Assembly: GCA_905221605.1 (NCBI GenBank)
Contig: CAJNDS010001542.1
Location: 1-14,539 of the forward strand
Length of the DNA stretch: 14,539 bases
Direction: 5' to 3'
From: Symbiodinium natans
Taxonomy: Eukaryota; Sar; Dinophyceae; Suessiales; Symbiodiniaceae
Every line of letters begins with the position of its first letter. Within the stretch, counting starts at the first letter, position 1. Under the pieces are notes generated by a model. That model was not told the origin of the DNA. It saw only the letters and a list, made by a program, of their open reading frames with translations, and made no database searches. Positions 7,227 to 13,256 of this stretch are shown piece by piece. Made by a program: the position numbers and the translations under genes.

Positions 7227-7266
7227 CATAAACCCTAAACCCCAAACCCTCAACCTTAAACCCTAC
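7227..7266 (-). repeat. Short telomeric tract, CCCTAAA on +
   Basis: Five to six units with CCCCAAA and CCTTAAA variants. The unique stretches on either side (7181-7226 and 7267-7340) share a GTGAGGGAGC(A/C)(T/C)CC-like word and carry no gene that I can see. Confidence 0.85.
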
Positions 7267-7340
7267 ATAACCGTGTGAGGGAGCCCCTACCTCTAGGGGT
7301 GCTGGCCGGCTCTTCGAGAAGGCACAACCCAAACCTTTAG

Positions 7341-7426
7341 GAGGGTTTAGGGAATAGGATATAGGGTTTAGGATTTAGGGTTTAGGGTTTAGGGTTTCGG
7401 GTTTCGGGTTTCGGGTTTGGGCAAGG
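7341..7426 (+). repeat. Interstitial telomeric repeat on +
   Basis: TTTAGGG, TATAGGG and then three TTTCGGG units. Another four degenerate units follow at 7513-7549, separated by a short GC-rich island. Confidence 0.9.
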
Positions 7427-7545
7427 ATTCACCCCGAAAACCCAGAAGCAGCGGCGGCTGGCAACCAATCTGGCAACCCCTTCCCCTGTGGTCCGCACAC
7501 CTCCCTTTCAGGATTAGGGCTTAGGGTTTGGGGCTTAGGGCTTAG

Positions 7546-7637
7546 GATTTGGGAAGGCTTTGCGGACGCGCTCCTTGTTAGCAACCCAGACCATACAGCC
7601 AGGGCCGCATTTTCACGCTTGCTAAAGACATCATCAG
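7546..7637 (+). CDS. Exon-like island with a consensus 5' splice site, strand ambiguous
   Basis: On the + strand, after CTTAG at 7541-7545 at the end of a degenerate telomeric tract, 30 codons are open (ADALLVSNPDHTARAAFSRL). They end at CAG|GTATGT at 7635-7643, a near-perfect eukaryotic donor. The frame stays open past the donor to a TAG near 7714. The competing - strand frame over 7560-7797 begins MMMCVMSAVNHD, includes RREIHGTLADSSTSDIPDDV, and is also coding-like. The two readings cannot both be right. The flanking AG and the GTATGT favour +, while length and a possible ATG at 7797 favour -. Confidence 0.36.
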
Positions 7638-7825
7638 GTATGTCAGACGTGCTAGAGTCTGCTAGAGTGCCATGTATTTCTCTCCTCCAAAGGTATGAAG
7701 ACGGAGAGGGAACATAGCTTCTGATGCATGGCATACGGGCAAGTATGTTCAAATACAGCAAATCATGGTTCACAGCGGACATGACGCACATCATCATTTA
7801 GCCATTTAGCTCAACTGTAGCCTCA

Positions 7826-8137
7826 TGGCTGAGCGACCGTCTCAACAGCCGAGCTGTCGCCATGCTCCTGCGTCGCTTCCTGCGCACCACACTTGCCCAA
7901 AGCCTCCACAGCACTTGCCAACACTCTGAGGTTGAAAGCAGCCTCATGGTTCGCGCAGTTCGATCGCATGTCCCACACCGGCGCCATTGCTTCACAGATC
8001 ATGGCCTTCGTCGCAGCCGGCGCTGGCTTTGTCAGAGCGCGCAGCGCTTGCGCAAGCTCGTGGATGTAGAGCCGCAACTCAGTGGCGGTAACCTCAACTC
8101 CCTGCAGCAGTGCTTGCTGCACCCCGCCTTCCACCTA
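7826..8137 (-). CDS. Long exon-like island, Ala-rich helical protein
   Basis: The - strand is open for about 103 codons after TATAG at 8142-8138, a natural acceptor, and ends in TGA near 7826. It begins VEGGVQQALLQGVEVTATEL and continues YIHELAQALRALTKPAPAAT, then EAMAPVWDMRSNCANHEAAF and ASAVEALGKCGAQEA. Regularly spaced Ala and Leu with charged residues suggest amphipathic helices, as in ARM/HEAT-type repeats, but I cannot assign a family. The + frame of 104 codons and a second - frame are shadows, rich in Arg, His and Ser. A first codon of GTG is not a credible eukaryotic start, so this would be a downstream or terminal exon. It is the best-supported - strand island together with 6337-6662. 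Confidence 0.5.
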
Positions 8138-8182
8138 TACTGCACTTTGAACACCAGCAAAAATTCTCTAAAGTAGCTGTTG

Positions 8183-8302
8183 CTTAGGAATTAGAATGCC
8201 AAAAAAAACAATAAAAAGAAAAAGACTAATTTCTAAGTATCCATGTTTCTTAGGAAATCTAAAGCCCAAAAAAAATAATATAAAGAAAAAACTATTTCCA
8301 AG
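8183..8302. repeat. 66-bp tandem duplication, A-rich
   Basis: CTTAGGAA starts at 8183 and 8249. Both copies run through an A-rich core (AAAAAAAA, ATAAA, GAAAAA) to CTAATTTCTAAGTATCC (first) and CTATTTCCAAGTATCC (second). The second copy ends where the exon-like frame at 8303 begins, so a possible 3' splice site is duplicated with it. Confidence 0.85.
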
Positions 8303-8710
8303 TATCCCTACGCCACCTCTGCGACATACTTTGCAAAGGCGGCTCTCGAGATCGGCTCCGGCAGAGCCGGGAGGGGCGGCATGGAGGGCTTTCCTGACTG
8401 TTGGTGACTATAAGGGTTTAGGATTTTGGGATGAGGTACCCTACATAATCCCTTGGAGGGTATATATGGGGGGGATCCTATATAATCCCTTAAACGGCAT
8501 GTAGAGAGGTACCCTACATAATCCCTTGAAGGGTATAGGGTTTAGGATTTAGGGTGTAGTCATTCCCTACTAACCAACAGCAAGCTTCTGGCAGCTGAAG
8601 GGGCTGGTCTGCCGTCTGATGTGCCCTTTGAGGCACCACCTTACTTGGAGGTTCATGGCGCTTGTGAACCAATTCTAGCTGTACTTACCCACTTACGCCC
8701 CGTGCCCTAA
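8303..8710 (+). CDS. Two-exon gene model (3' end), unidentified protein
   Basis: Exon 8303-8403 follows TTTCCAAG and is open for 33 codons (ATSATYFAKAALEIGSGRAG, then GMEGFPDC), closing in TGA at 8405 if not spliced. Exon 8581-8710 follows the branch-site word TACTAAC and CAACAG at 8568-8580. It is open for 42 codons (AAEGAGLPSDVPFEAPPYLE, then ILAVLTHLRPVP) and ends in TAA at 8708-8710. Using the GTGACT donor at 8404, the codon split TG|C joins the two in frame with no stop. The 177-nt intron would carry TTTAGGG-type repeats and two copies of a GAGGTACCCTACATAATCCC element. The 3' site is strong; the donor is weak and another is possible. The - strand is closed across the second exon. The protein is not recognised, and the 5' end lies upstream or is missing. 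Confidence 0.48.
8433..8538 (+). repeat. 32-bp direct repeats 74 bp apart
   Basis: The sequence starting GAGGTACCCTACATAATCCC at 8433 returns at 8507 with one mismatch over 32 bp. A third partial copy (CCTATATAATCCCTT) lies at 8477. All fall within the proposed intron 8404-8580. Confidence 0.85.
8568..8580 (+). promoter_or_regulatory. Intron branch site and 3' splice site
   Basis: TACTAAC is followed by CAACAG. TACTAAC is the optimal spliceosomal branch-point sequence and CAG the preferred acceptor. The distance is very short, as in compact protist introns. It immediately precedes a 42-codon open exon. Confidence 0.55.
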
Positions 8711-8763
8711 TATGGCTACAAGTGCAGATAGAAGTACAGTTATGATTGGTTAATAAGTACCAT

Positions 8764-8849
8764 AAACCCCAAACCCCAAACCCTAAACCCTAAACCCTAA
8801 ACCCTAAACCCTAAACCCTAAACCCTAAACCCTAAACCCTAAACCCTAA
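8764..8849 (-). repeat. Interstitial telomeric repeat, CCCTAAA on +
   Basis: Twelve units. The last is CCCTAAG, which supplies an AG exactly where the exon-like frame at 8851 begins. Confidence 0.95.
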
Positions 8850-8850
8850 G

Positions 8851-9434
8851 CGAACCTCCAAGTAGAGATGCTCTTCAAGCCAGCACCGACACCATTCCTT
8901 CATCCCATGACCCCAAGAAAGACAAGAGCAAGTAGAGACAGGGTTTAGGGTTTAGGGTGTAGGGTTTAGGGTTTAGGGTTTCGGGTTTCGGGCTTCGGGC
9001 ACTGACGAAAGCAAGACCAGTACCAAAACAGCAAGAGGGACAAAACCAAGAATGACAGCAACGGCAATAGCACCTGCATCAAGACACCAGAATCTGAGAG
9101 CCATCGGCAAGCAGAAGAAATGCGAGCAAAAAACACTTTCACTCCGGCTCTAAGGTTTTTGTCGTTTTTTTTTTTTTTTTTTTGGGGGGGGGGGGGTGTT
9201 GAGTCAACGGTTTAGGTTTTCTCAAGTGCCAGCACACAAGCGCGCTCAAGCAAGAACGAGAGGCTCGCATATCCGGCTGCTTTCCTGGAAGGGCTCGCCT
9301 GGCTCAAGTCCTTAGTTGCTGAAGTCATAAGCCCCAAAAAAGTGTACACTTTCAACTCTAGAGGGGGGCTATCGTATCCTAAAGAGTGTAAAGTGTACTC
9401 GCTCAGCTACTCTTGGCTGCACTCAGGAGGGTAG
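8851..9434 (+). CDS. Three-exon gene model (3' part), Lys/Ser/Asn-rich then a hydrophobic C terminus
   Basis: Exon 8851-8931 (ALQASTDTIPSSHDPKKDKS), exon 9032-9154 (NDSNGNSTCIKTPESESHRQ, about 41 codons) and exon 9227-9434 (RLAYPAAFLEGLAWLKSLVA; 68 codons then TAG at 9432) join in one frame. Intron 1 (8932-9031) starts GTAGAG, holds the telomeric tract 8940-8999, contains CACTGAC as a possible branch site and ends AACAG. Intron 2 (9155-9226) starts GTTTTT, contains T19 followed by G13, and ends TTTTCTCAAG. Phase 2 is preserved at both junctions, which is notable but was found by searching alternatives. The last ~25 codons lie in the segment duplicated at 9528, so the true end may be earlier. 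No family is recognised; the first half looks like a disordered linker. Confidence 0.42.
8940..8999 (+). repeat. Interstitial telomeric repeat on +, inside a proposed intron
   Basis: Eight units of TTTAGGG with TGTAGGG and TTTCGGG variants. Confidence 0.93.
9165..9196 (+). repeat. T19-G13 homopolymer switch
   Basis: Nineteen T followed directly by thirteen G. The same T-then-G layout occurs at 4694-4710 (T8 G9) and 9811-9832 (T11 G11). Confidence 0.9.
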
Positions 9435-9655
9435 CTATAAATTAACTGTTAGCTGCCTTAATAAGAAACCCAATGAACCCAAAAAAAGGTAAGGATCTAA
9501 AGGTTACAGTAAAGTACCACAAAGTATAGGGGGGTTATCGTATCCCAAAGAGTGTAAAACCCTAAACCCTAAACCCTAAACCCTAAACCCCAAACCCCAA
9601 ACCCTAAACCCTAAACCCTAAACCCTAAAGCGTACTCACTCAGCTACTGTAAGAG
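9362..9655. repeat. Duplicated segment, one copy interrupted by a telomeric tract
   Basis: AGGGGGG(C/T)TATCGTATCC(T/C)AAAGAGTGTAAA occurs at 9362 and 9528. In the first copy it continues GTGTACTCGCTCAGCTACT. In the second copy the continuation GCGTACTCACTCAGCTACT appears only after the telomeric tract 9559-9629. Confidence 0.88.
9559..9629 (-). repeat. Interstitial telomeric insertion, CCCTAAA on +
   Basis: Ten units plus one A, including two CCCCAAA units. Both edges share TAAA with the target sequence, so the exact breakpoint can slide by a few bases. Confidence 0.93.
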
Positions 9656-9780
9656 TCGTAGCACGCCTTGGAGCCCTGGAGCCAGCTCTGGTCATCCGCG
9701 TAGGCCACGTCGGGGCCCACCAGCGGGCCTTTCTGCGCGGCGGCGGTCTTCCACTCCTCGGGCAGCCCAAGATGCACGTT
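9643..9780 (-). CDS. Exon-like island, unidentified protein
   Basis: The - strand is open for at least 46 codons: NVHLGLPEEWKTAAAQKGPL, VGPDVAYADDQSWLQGSKAC, then YDSYSS and TGA at 9642-9640. The composition (Trp, Tyr, Asp, Cys, Gly-Pro) and strong GC bias at third positions argue for coding. A possible donor, ACA|GTAGCT at 9650-9643, coincides with the edge of the duplicated segment, which would put the exon end at the junction. The frame extends upstream through a Lys-rich stretch towards the T11-G11 tract. No family is recognised. Confidence 0.47.
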
Positions 9781-9787
9781 ACAAAAT

Positions 9788-9916
9788 AAGGGTGCCCCTT
9801 TTTTGTTTAGTTTTTTTTTTTGGGGGGGGGGGCTACTTTAGAAGGGAACTTTGAACCAACAAAAATTGTAGTAAGGGTGCCCTTCTTTGGGGTTGGCTAC
9901 TTTAGAAAGGAACCTT
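9788..9916. repeat. Degenerate tandem duplication around a T11-G11 tract
   Basis: AAGGGTGCCC at 9788 and 9873, and GCTACTTTAGAA at 9832 and 9896, mark two copies. The first holds T11 G11; the second has a contracted version (TTTGGGGTTGG). The second copy runs into telomeric repeats after TTGAACC. Confidence 0.75.
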
Positions 9917-9983
9917 GAACCCTAAACCCTAAACCCTAAACCCTAAACCCTAAACCCTAAACCCTAAACCCTAAACCCTAAAG
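9917..9983 (-). repeat. Interstitial telomeric repeat, CCCTAAA on +
   Basis: Nine perfect units, bounded by AAAGGAACC (9905-9913) and AAAGGGAACC (9981-9990). The island 9984-10078 after it is open on both strands (+ NQRAAKMLFAIQAGVGS then TGA; - GHVWGAEQPQLQLPTPAWMA), and I do not choose between them. Confidence 0.93.
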
Positions 9984-10079
9984 GGAACCAGCGGGCTGCC
10001 AAGATGCTCTTCGCCATCCAGGCTGGGGTTGGGAGTTGAAGTTGAGGTTGCTCTGCTCCCCAGACGTGGCCTCTTAAAG

Positions 10080-10142
10080 CCCTAAACCCTAAACCCTAAA
10101 CCCTAAATCCTAAACCCTAAACCCTAAACCCTAAACCCTAAA
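10080..10142 (-). repeat. Interstitial telomeric repeat, CCCTAAA on +
   Basis: Nine units with one CCCTAAAT/CCTAAAC irregularity. Confidence 0.93.
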
Positions 10143-10293
10143 TAAGGGACTTTGTAGGGGTGTAGGGGTTGTTTACGGGTTACCAAGGGGTTATTCAAGT
10201 AGATAGGGGCTATATAAAGGATATATGGGGTTCGAAAGGGAAATAAGATAAGGGTCCCTTCTAGGGGTCCCTCCTTTACTCCCTCCTGAAAGC

Positions 10294-10425
10294 CTGCAAT
10301 CGCTGCTCGCGCTGGACGACTCGCACCAAGCGATCCATAACCTGCTGCCCCCGCGAGGCATCGCAGCGAGTGGCATGCTGCTCTCGCTTCTGACGGCTTG
10401 TCGGCATGTTTCGCGGCACAGCAGG
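10294..10425 (+). CDS. Exon-like island, strand ambiguous
   Basis: The + strand is open for 44 codons after a pyrimidine-rich stretch ending CTCCTGAAAG at 10292. It contains LQSLLALDDSHQAIHNLLPP and then GMLLSLLTACRHVSRHS, and stops at TAG in the next telomeric tract. The - strand is open over the same bases and is also plausible, with a basic helical reading (GQQVMDRLVRVVQREQRLQA) and a GTAAAG donor-like word near 10279. The acceptor-like tract favours +. Bases 10143-10290 upstream are unique, with an AAGGGTCCCT...GGTCCCTCC word that recurs at 10611-10637. Confidence 0.35.
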
Positions 10426-10502
10426 GTTTAGGGTTTTGGGTCTAGGGTTTAGGGTTCAGGGTTCAAGGTTTAGGTTTTGGGTTTTGGGTTTTGGGTTTAG
10501 GG
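10423..10502 (+). repeat. Degenerate telomeric repeat on +
   Basis: TTTAGGG, TTCAGGG and TTTTGGG units. Confidence 0.88.
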
Positions 10503-10651
10503 AGGTGGGGGGCTAGAAAGCCTATCAAACCTTCAACCCTAAGCCCTATACACATCATGCATAGGGGTGCAAGTCCTTGTATCAGGAACGATGCGCAAAG
10601 TAGTAGGATGAAGGGTCCCTCTCTCAAGGTCCCTCCCCGTATCCGGAAAAC

Positions 10652-10723
10652 CCAAGGCGCGAGTGGTTGGGCCGAGGCTGCGACAGCGGCGGCAAGGTGG
10701 TCCACGACTTCGGACTCTTCGCA
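10652..10723 (-). CDS. Exon-like island, Ala-rich acidic
   Basis: The - strand reads CEESEVVDHLAAAVAASAQP and then LAPW, before a possible donor CTTGG|GTTTTC at 10656-10646. The frame stays open further, but with repeat-like sequence. The acidic start and alanine helix look protein-like, whereas the + reading is a run of Arg and Gln typical of a shadow frame. Short, with no start codon, and not recognised. The 10503-10650 stretch upstream on + is unique with no gene called. Confidence 0.36.
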
Positions 10724-10955
10724 ACCCTAAACCCTCAACCCTAAACCCTAAACCCTAAACCCTAAACCCCAAACCCGAAACTCTAAGCCCTAAACCCTCT
10801 TCAAACACACATTCCCAACCCCCCTTAAGGCCCCTAAGCCCCTGACCCCTCAACCCCTGAACCCTCAACCCCTAAACCCTAAACCCTAAACCCTAAAACC
10901 CTTAAACCCTTAAACCCTAAACCCTAAACCCGAAACCCTAAACCCTAAACCCTAG
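10724..10955 (-). repeat. Interstitial telomeric repeats, CCCTAAA on +, in two tracts
   Basis: Perfect and variant units at 10724-10800, a C-rich gap with CCCCTGACCCCTC words to 10830, then further CCCTAAA, CCCTTAAA and CCCGAAA units to 10955. Confidence 0.92.
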
Positions 10956-10960
10956 CCTGC

Positions 10961-11046
10961 CAGACGTTCTCTGGGTCGTCGCGAGGCATAGGCCGCATAG
11001 GGTTCTTGGCCCAGACGAGGACATAAAAGCCTCCCGATGTAGAATG
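10961..11046 (-). CDS. Exon-like island, unidentified protein
   Basis: The - strand is open for about 28 codons between telomeric tracts: STSGGFYVLVWAKNPMRPMP followed by RDDPENVWQA. Trp, Tyr, Phe, Asn and an acidic turn within so few residues make chance unlikely, and the + strand has a TAG here. No GT donor follows; GCAG|GCTAGG at 10969-10960 would need a GC donor, which occurs in some protist lineages. No family is recognised. Confidence 0.43.
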
Positions 11047-11054
11047 TGAGGGTT

Positions 11055-11140
11055 CTTGGGGTTTGGGGTTTAGAGTTTAGGGCTTAGGGTTTGGTTTGGG
11101 GTTTAGGGTTTGGGGTGTAGGGTTTGGGGTTTGGGGTTTA
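11055..11140 (+). repeat. Interstitial telomeric repeat on +
   Basis: TTTAGGG and TTTGGGG units with TGTAGGG. The following island, 11141-11242, contains two GGGCCCTT words in an imperfect repeat and no gene that I can see. Confidence 0.9.
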
Positions 11141-11242
11141 GGGTTTTGGGGCTTGTCTAAGGGTAGTTGCATGGGCCCTTAAGACGGTCCCTTGCCTTAT
11201 GGGCCCTTGGGCCGTGTAGGGGTCCGGACGCAAACCCCACAA

Positions 11243-11312
11243 CCCTACACCCTTAACCGTAAACCCTAAACCCTAAACCCGGCCTAAACCCTAAATCCTA
11301 AACCCTAAACCC
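11243..11312 (-). repeat. Interstitial telomeric repeat, CCCTAAA on +
   Basis: About eight units with CCGTAAA and CCTAAAT variants. The short stretch 11313-11384 after it shows nothing recognisable. Confidence 0.88.
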
Positions 11313-11384
11313 CACAGACCCCTAAGCTGCATGGCAGGTGTGAGGCTTTCAGGATCTTAGGCTTCGGCTCAAGGTTAAGATTCT

Positions 11385-11475
11385 AGGGTTTAGAGTTTAG
11401 GGTTGAGGGTTGAGGGTTTAGGGTTGAGGGTTGGGGGCTAGGGTTCAGGGTGGAGGGTTTGGGGTTGGGGGATTA
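11385..11475 (+). repeat. Degenerate telomeric repeat on +
   Basis: TTTAGGG, TTGAGGG (four copies) and TTGGGGG units. Confidence 0.88.
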
Positions 11476-11485
11476 AGGGGTTCAG

Positions 11486-11563
11486 GCCAGGACTGCACCC
11501 CAAGCCAACATGCACAACTTGATGACAACACCCGTCTGGGAACTCTCAGCCCTTGAACCGTGA
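11486..11563 (+). CDS. Exon-like island ending in a stop codon
   Basis: After GGTTCAG (11479-11485) the + strand is open for 25 codons (APQANMHNLMTTPVWELSAL then EP) and ends in TGA at 11561-11563. The composition is protein-like and the preceding CAG is a possible acceptor, so it may be a terminal exon. It is short, and telomeric repeats resume at once. Not recognised. Confidence 0.33.
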   Translation, partial: ARTAPQANMHNLMTTPVWELSALEP

Positions 11564-11567
11564 ACTC

Positions 11568-11650
11568 CCCTAAACCTTAAATCCTAAACCCTAAACCCTA
11601 AACTCCAAACCCCAACCCCGAAACCCTGAAACCCAACCCCTAAACCCTAA
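11568..11650 (-). repeat. Last telomeric tract, CCCTAAA on +
   Basis: CCCTAAA, CCCCAAC and CCCGAAA units. No telomeric repeat is seen to the right of this point. Confidence 0.9.
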
Positions 11651-11701
11651 GATTGTGGCGACATTCCGAGAGAATATGGGGGTTTCCGTAAATGGGCCGA
11701 A

Positions 11702-11704
<3 letters not shown>

Positions 11705-11740
<36 letters not shown>
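11705..11740 (+). repeat. Uninterrupted G36 homopolymer
   Basis: Thirty-six G in a row, directly preceding the foldback element at 11741. The poly-Gly and poly-Pro frames across it are artefacts. Confidence 0.98.
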
Positions 11741-11741
<1 letters not shown>

Positions 11742-11889
11742 GTGTGCAGCTTAAATAGGGTCTATTTGGAAGCTGAGACTCGTGTTTTAAAGAGGAAATC
11801 AGGCCCCAAAACGCATACTTATTTACAAGAGACAACTTCCAAATAGACCCTATTTTAGGTTCTGTAGGGTTGCCAAGACAGAATTTAAT
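11741..11889 (+). mobile_element. Foldback (MITE-like) element, copy 1
   Basis: AAATAGGGTCTATTTGGAAG at 11753-11772 is the exact inverse complement of CTTCCAAATAGACCCTATTT at 11836-11855, a 103-bp foldback. Homology to copy 2 extends beyond the arms from GTGTGCAGCTT on the left to CTGTAGGGTTGC and CAGAATTTAATT on the right, about 149 bp in all. The middle shares CAGGCCCCAAAACG. It has no coding capacity. It sits between G36 and the first GAATTAATT array. Confidence 0.8.
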
Positions 11890-12230
11890 TCAATTAATTC
11901 AATTAATTCATTTATTTACACTTGGGGAGGTTGAATTAATTGAATTAATTGAATAAATTCAATTAATTCACCCCCCCCTTTTGGAATTAATTGAATTAAA
12001 TGAATTAATGGAATTAATTGAATTAATGGAATTAATTGAATTAATGGAATTAATTGAATTAATTGAATTAATTCAATTAATTCCAAATGAGGGGTGAATT
12101 AATTGAATTAATTCAATTAATTCAGTTAATTCAATTAATTCAATTAATTCAATTAATTCAATTAATTCAATTAATTCAATTAATTCAATTAATTCAATGA
12201 ATTCAATTAATTCAATTAATTCCAAATGGG
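11885..12230. repeat. GAATTAATT 9-bp arrays in both orientations
   Basis: Tandem GAATTAATT, and its inverse AATTAATTC, interrupted by C8 (11971-11978) and GGGGTG. A block with GAATTAAATGAATTAATGG words near 11983-12065 is repeated at 12320-12385, offset 337 bp. LIELIEL and INSINS frames are artefacts. Confidence 0.95.
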
Positions 12231-12474
12231 GGGGTGGGGGGCTCGGGGCTGGGGGCGGGGGGGGGGGCACCATTTGGAAATAATTGAATTAATTGAATGA
12301 ATTCACCCCCCCCCCTTTTGGAATTAATTGAATTAAATGAATTAATGGAATTAATTGAATTAATGGAATTAATTGAATTAATTCAATTAATTCAATTAAA
12401 TGGGGGGTGAATTAATTGAATTAATTCAATTAATTCAATTAATTCAATTAATTCCAAATGGGGGGGGGCACCAT
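12231..12474. repeat. GAATTAATT arrays bounded by G and C runs
   Basis: A G-rich linker (12229-12269) and CACCATTTGGAAATAATTG lead into a second copy of the array block, with C10 at 12306-12315, closing with CCAAATGGGGGGGGGCACCATTCC. Confidence 0.9.
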
Positions 12475-12762
12475 TCCGGGCTCGTAAATTAGTATTGCGG
12501 GGAGGCCCGGGCTCGTGATTTAGTATTGGGGGGAGGCCCGGGCTCGTGATTTAGTATTGGGGGGAGGCCCGGCCTCGTAATTTGGAGGCCGGGCTCGTGA
12601 TTTAGCCCGGGCTCGTGATTTAGTATTGGGGGGAGGCCCGGGCTCGTGATTTAGTATTGCGGGAAGGCCCGGGCTCGTAATTTAGTATTGGGGGGAGGCC
12701 CGGGCTCGTGATTTAGTATTGGGGGGAGGCCCGGGCTCGTGCTTTAGTATTGGGGGGAGGAG
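12475..12762 (+). repeat. 31-bp GC-rich minisatellite, about ten units
   Basis: GCTCGTGATTTAGTATTGGG-type units begin at 12480, 12511, 12542, 12573, 12593, 12611, 12642, 12673, 12704 and 12735. Seven intervals are exactly 31 bp. The units at 12573 and 12593 are truncated to 20 and 18 bp. Each unit holds CCCGGGCTCG followed by a G run. Confidence 0.95.
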
Positions 12763-12780
12763 GATTCCCCAGCCCCCACC

Positions 12781-12870
12781 CCCCATTTGGAAATAAATGA
12801 ATTAATTGAATTCATTGAAATACTTGAATTAATTCAATTAATTCAATTAATTCATTTATTTCCAAAGGGG
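12781..12870. repeat. Imperfect palindrome of GAATTAATT units
   Basis: Begins CCCCATTTGGAAATAAATG and ends CATTTATTTCCAAAGGGG, with 9-bp units inward on both arms and a less symmetric centre (GAATTCATTGAAATACTTG). Confidence 0.85.
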
Positions 12871-13000
12871 AGGTGGAATTAATTGAATTAATTGAATTAA
12901 TTCAATTATTTCAATTAATTCAATTAATTCAATTAATTCAATTAATTCAATTACTTCAATTAATTCAATTAATTCAATTAATTCATTTATTTCCAAATGG
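12871..13000. repeat. GAATTAATT/AATTAATTC array
   Basis: Three units in one orientation, then about ten in the other, closing with CATTTATTTCCAAATGGGG at the edge of the GC-rich hairpin region. Confidence 0.93.
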
Positions 13001-13022
13001 GGGGTCGAACGCGATGAGAAAT

Positions 13023-13090
13023 GCGCGGCTCGATTTGGCCAAATTTTGCCGGGCAGCCTCCGGGCAAAATTTGGCCAAATCGAGCCGCGC
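13023..13090. repeat. GC-rich hairpin, copy 1
   Basis: A perfect 28-bp inverted repeat (arm 13023-13050, GCGCGGCTCGATTTGGCCAA onward; partner 13063-13090) with a 12-nt loop GGGCAGCCTCCG. Preceded by GATGAGAAATGC. Confidence 0.95.
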
Positions 13091-13132
13091 CTTTCTGAAG
13101 GCCCGAAATTTTTAAACTATCGCGGCTCGATT

Positions 13133-13174
13133 TGGCCAAATTTTGCCGGGCAGCTTCCGGGCAAAATTTGGCCA
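13133..13174. repeat. GC-rich hairpin, copy 2, right arm truncated
   Basis: The left arm is complete from GGCTCG at 13124, but the right arm stops at GGCCA (13174) and is replaced by TGGGGATGAGAAATGC. Loop GGGCAGCTTCCG. Joined to copy 1 by a linker with AAGGCCCGAAATTTTTAAAC. Confidence 0.9.
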
Positions 13175-13188
13175 TGGGGATGAGAAAT

Positions 13189-13256
13189 GCGTGGCTCGAT
13201 TTGGCCAAATTTTGCCCGGAGGCTGCCCGGCAAAATTTGGCCAAATCGAGCCGCGC
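13189..13256. repeat. GC-rich hairpin, copy 3, loop inverted
   Basis: 28-bp arms with one mismatch (13189-13216 and 13229-13256). The loop CGGAGGCTGCCC is the inverse complement of the copy 1 loop. Confidence 0.95.

Noticed and set aside
8196-8504. 102-codon + frame starting MPKKTIKRKR
   Set aside because: It runs through the 66-bp A-rich duplication and then reads a different frame from the coding-like exon at 8303-8403. It ends in the telomeric and repeat intron sequence.
8642-8864. 13-bp inverted match TACTTGGAGGTTC (8642) and GAACCTCCAAGTA (8852)
   Set aside because: A match of this length is expected by chance in a window this size, and the flanks do not extend it.
12475-12762. CRISPR-like array
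   Set aside because: The 31-bp units are contiguous with no unique spacers, and the context is eukaryotic.
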